From Alkalilimnicola ehrlichii (GTDB lineage Bacteria > Pseudomonadota > Gammaproteobacteria > Nitrococcales > AK92): a stretch of DNA of 64,000 nucleotides. The notes under the pieces are model-generated. The model saw only the letters and a program-made list of their open reading frames with translations, had not been told where the DNA came from and ran no database searches. Of the stretch, positions 62,698-64,000 are shown piece by piece (positions within the stretch are counted from its first letter, which is position 1; the number at the start of each line of letters is the position of its first letter). The translations under genes were made by a program, and so were the position numbers. The stretch spans positions 1 through 64,000 of the forward strand of contig NZ_NFZV01000005.1 of assembly GCF_003399765.1 (NCBI RefSeq), in the 5' to 3' direction.

Positions 62698-64000
62698 ATG
62701 GGAACGTATAAGAAGGCTTTGGCCTTACTATCGCCGAAGGAACGCCGTCGAGGCGTGCTCGTCATGGTTATGGTTATCATCATGGCTGTGCTCGAAACTG
62801 CTGGCATCGCCTCCGTCATGCCTTTTCTCGCTGTGCTAGGCGACCCAGCTGTTGTGGAAGAAAACCCTGTGCTGTCCGGCGCCTATGAGCGCTTAGGTTT
62901 CGAGTCCGTTGATAGTTTCTTGTTTGGGCTTGGCGTCTTAGTGTTCGGCTTAGTGCTTTTTGCTGCGGCGTTTCGAATTGTCACCCAGTACGTGATGAAC
63001 CGCTTTATCGAGATGCGTCGCCACAGCATCGGCCAGCGCTTGCTAGAAACCTACCTCCGCCAGCCGTACGCTTTCTTTCTCAATCGGCATAGCGGCGATA
63101 TGGCAAAAAGTATCCTCTCGGAAGTCGACCAGCTTATTTTGAATGTTTACCGGCCCGGTATACAGGCTATCGCTAATGTTGTGGTCGCAATGGCTATCAT
63201 TGCTCTACTAGTTGTTTTTGACCCATTGCTAGCCCTGGTTGTAGGGGTTGTTGTTGGTGGCTTGTATTCCCTCATTTTTTTGCGGTGCGGGGAATCCTCG
63301 GCCGCGTTGGTCGCGACCGTGCTGCCGCCAACCGTGAACGTTTCACCGCCGCCAGCGAAGCCCTGGGCGGAATCAAAGACATCAAACTTTTGGGGCGAGA
63401 ATACGCTTACTTGTCGCGTTTCCGTCCCTCTTCGGCCCGCTTTGCCCGCCACCAAGCGACCAACCAAACATTGTCGGAAGTGCCTAAATACCTCATCGAG
63501 GCGGTAGGGGTAGGGGGCGTGCTTGCGCTCTCGCTGGTTCTATTGACGACCGGTGACGGCATTGCCGGAGTGCTTCCGGTGTTGGGTCTCTATGCCTTTG
63601 CCGGATATAAACTGCTGCCGGCTGCCCAGCGCATATACACCGGTATGGCAAAATTCCGCTTCGGTGCGTCGGCCGTCAACGACATCTACGATGATCTAGA
63701 GCAACGCACAGCCCTGGCCGAGATCAAGCGTCGCGCCCCCGCGCCCATGACGCCGACCGATGCAATCCGTCTCGAAGGCGTCACCTACACCTATCCCGGT
63801 GCGGACTCCCCGGCGTTAACGGGCATCAACCTAACTATCCCCATCGGTTCCTCAATCGGCCTTGTCGGCGGTACCGGAGCGGGCAAAACAACCCTGGTTG
63901 ATCTCATTCTTGGCTTGCTGCGGCCTAATGCCGGAACCTTAAGAGTGGATGGTGAACCGGTGACGGATGCCAACCTGGCGGCATGGCAACAAATGCTAGG
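62698..64000 (+). CDS. ABC-type lipid-linked oligosaccharide flippase (PglK-like), partial, frame broken once
   Basis: The N-terminal half has about six membrane helices (VMVIIMAVLETAGIASVMPF near residue 30; FDPLLALVVGVVVGGLYSLI near 180). The ATPase half in another frame has Walker A GLVGGTGAGKTTLVDLI near 63850-63910. One more T in T7 (63275-63281) joins them into F-F-A-V-R-G-I-L-G-R. The half-transporter layout and the VLETAGIASVMPFLAVL start fit PglK/WlaB flippases. The gene runs off the window, so signature and Walker B motifs are not visible. Confidence 0.85.

Overview
The window comes from a Gammaproteobacterium. It opens with the canonical S10-spc-alpha ribosomal block (tuf end, rpsJ to rplQ, including secY and rpoA), followed by uvrA, ssb with a LexA box, and a methylcitrate cycle of the AcnD/PrpF type. 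A dissimilatory-style single-chain ATP sulfurylase beside cysC and RfaH-type ops elements fit the same class. I cannot fix the genus from the sequence.

Layout. 1-13.9 kb: translation operon on the plus strand, closed by a strong intrinsic terminator. 13.9-15.8 kb: SAM hydroxide adenosyltransferase and malate dehydrogenase. 15.9-22.9 kb: uvrA (minus), an MFS transporter, cysC-sat (PAPS synthesis) and ssb. 23-35.2 kb: a minus-strand nonribosomal peptide operon made of a LysE-type exporter, NRPS-A (A-T-C), two paralogous Fe(II)/2-oxoglutarate dioxygenases, and NRPS-B (degenerate C, A interrupted by an FkbM methyltransferase, two tandem T, C, T, TE). A possible transposase remnant lies at its downstream edge. 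35.7-44.7 kb: a split propionate (2-methylcitrate) locus, with a GntR/FCD regulator-acnD-prpF facing prpC and prpB, and a sigma54 activator PrpR divergent from prpB. 44.7-64 kb: a class V aminotransferase, then a surface polysaccharide region with UDP-sugar dehydrogenase, a porin, UDP-uronate epimerase, two Wzz-like proteins, an ops-led Wzx/Wzy-like/sulfotransferase/glycosyltransferase operon, a phosphoglycosyl transferase, a sugar aminotransferase, and a second ops element before an ABC flippase cut by the window end.

How it works together. Sat and CysC would make PAPS, the donor for the sulfotransferase in the polysaccharide cluster, so a sulfated surface glycan is a reasonable inference. 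The methylcitrate genes carry readable control sites: three copies of an ATTGTCGACAAT-type palindrome before the GntR gene, and a GG-N10-GC promoter plus nested GTTTCA/TGAAAC palindromes between prpB and prpR. The NRPS operon is the best candidate for an undescribed system. Its two adenylation domains, embedded methyltransferase and two dioxygenases predict a small methylated or hydroxylated peptide; one adenylation domain reads by eye as glutamate-like.

Caution. At least 22 single-base frame breaks occur in genes, 20 of them apparent base losses, mostly in homopolymer runs, and they hit essential genes (rplE, rplR, secY). I read this as sequencing error and annotate these genes as single CDSs spanning the break.
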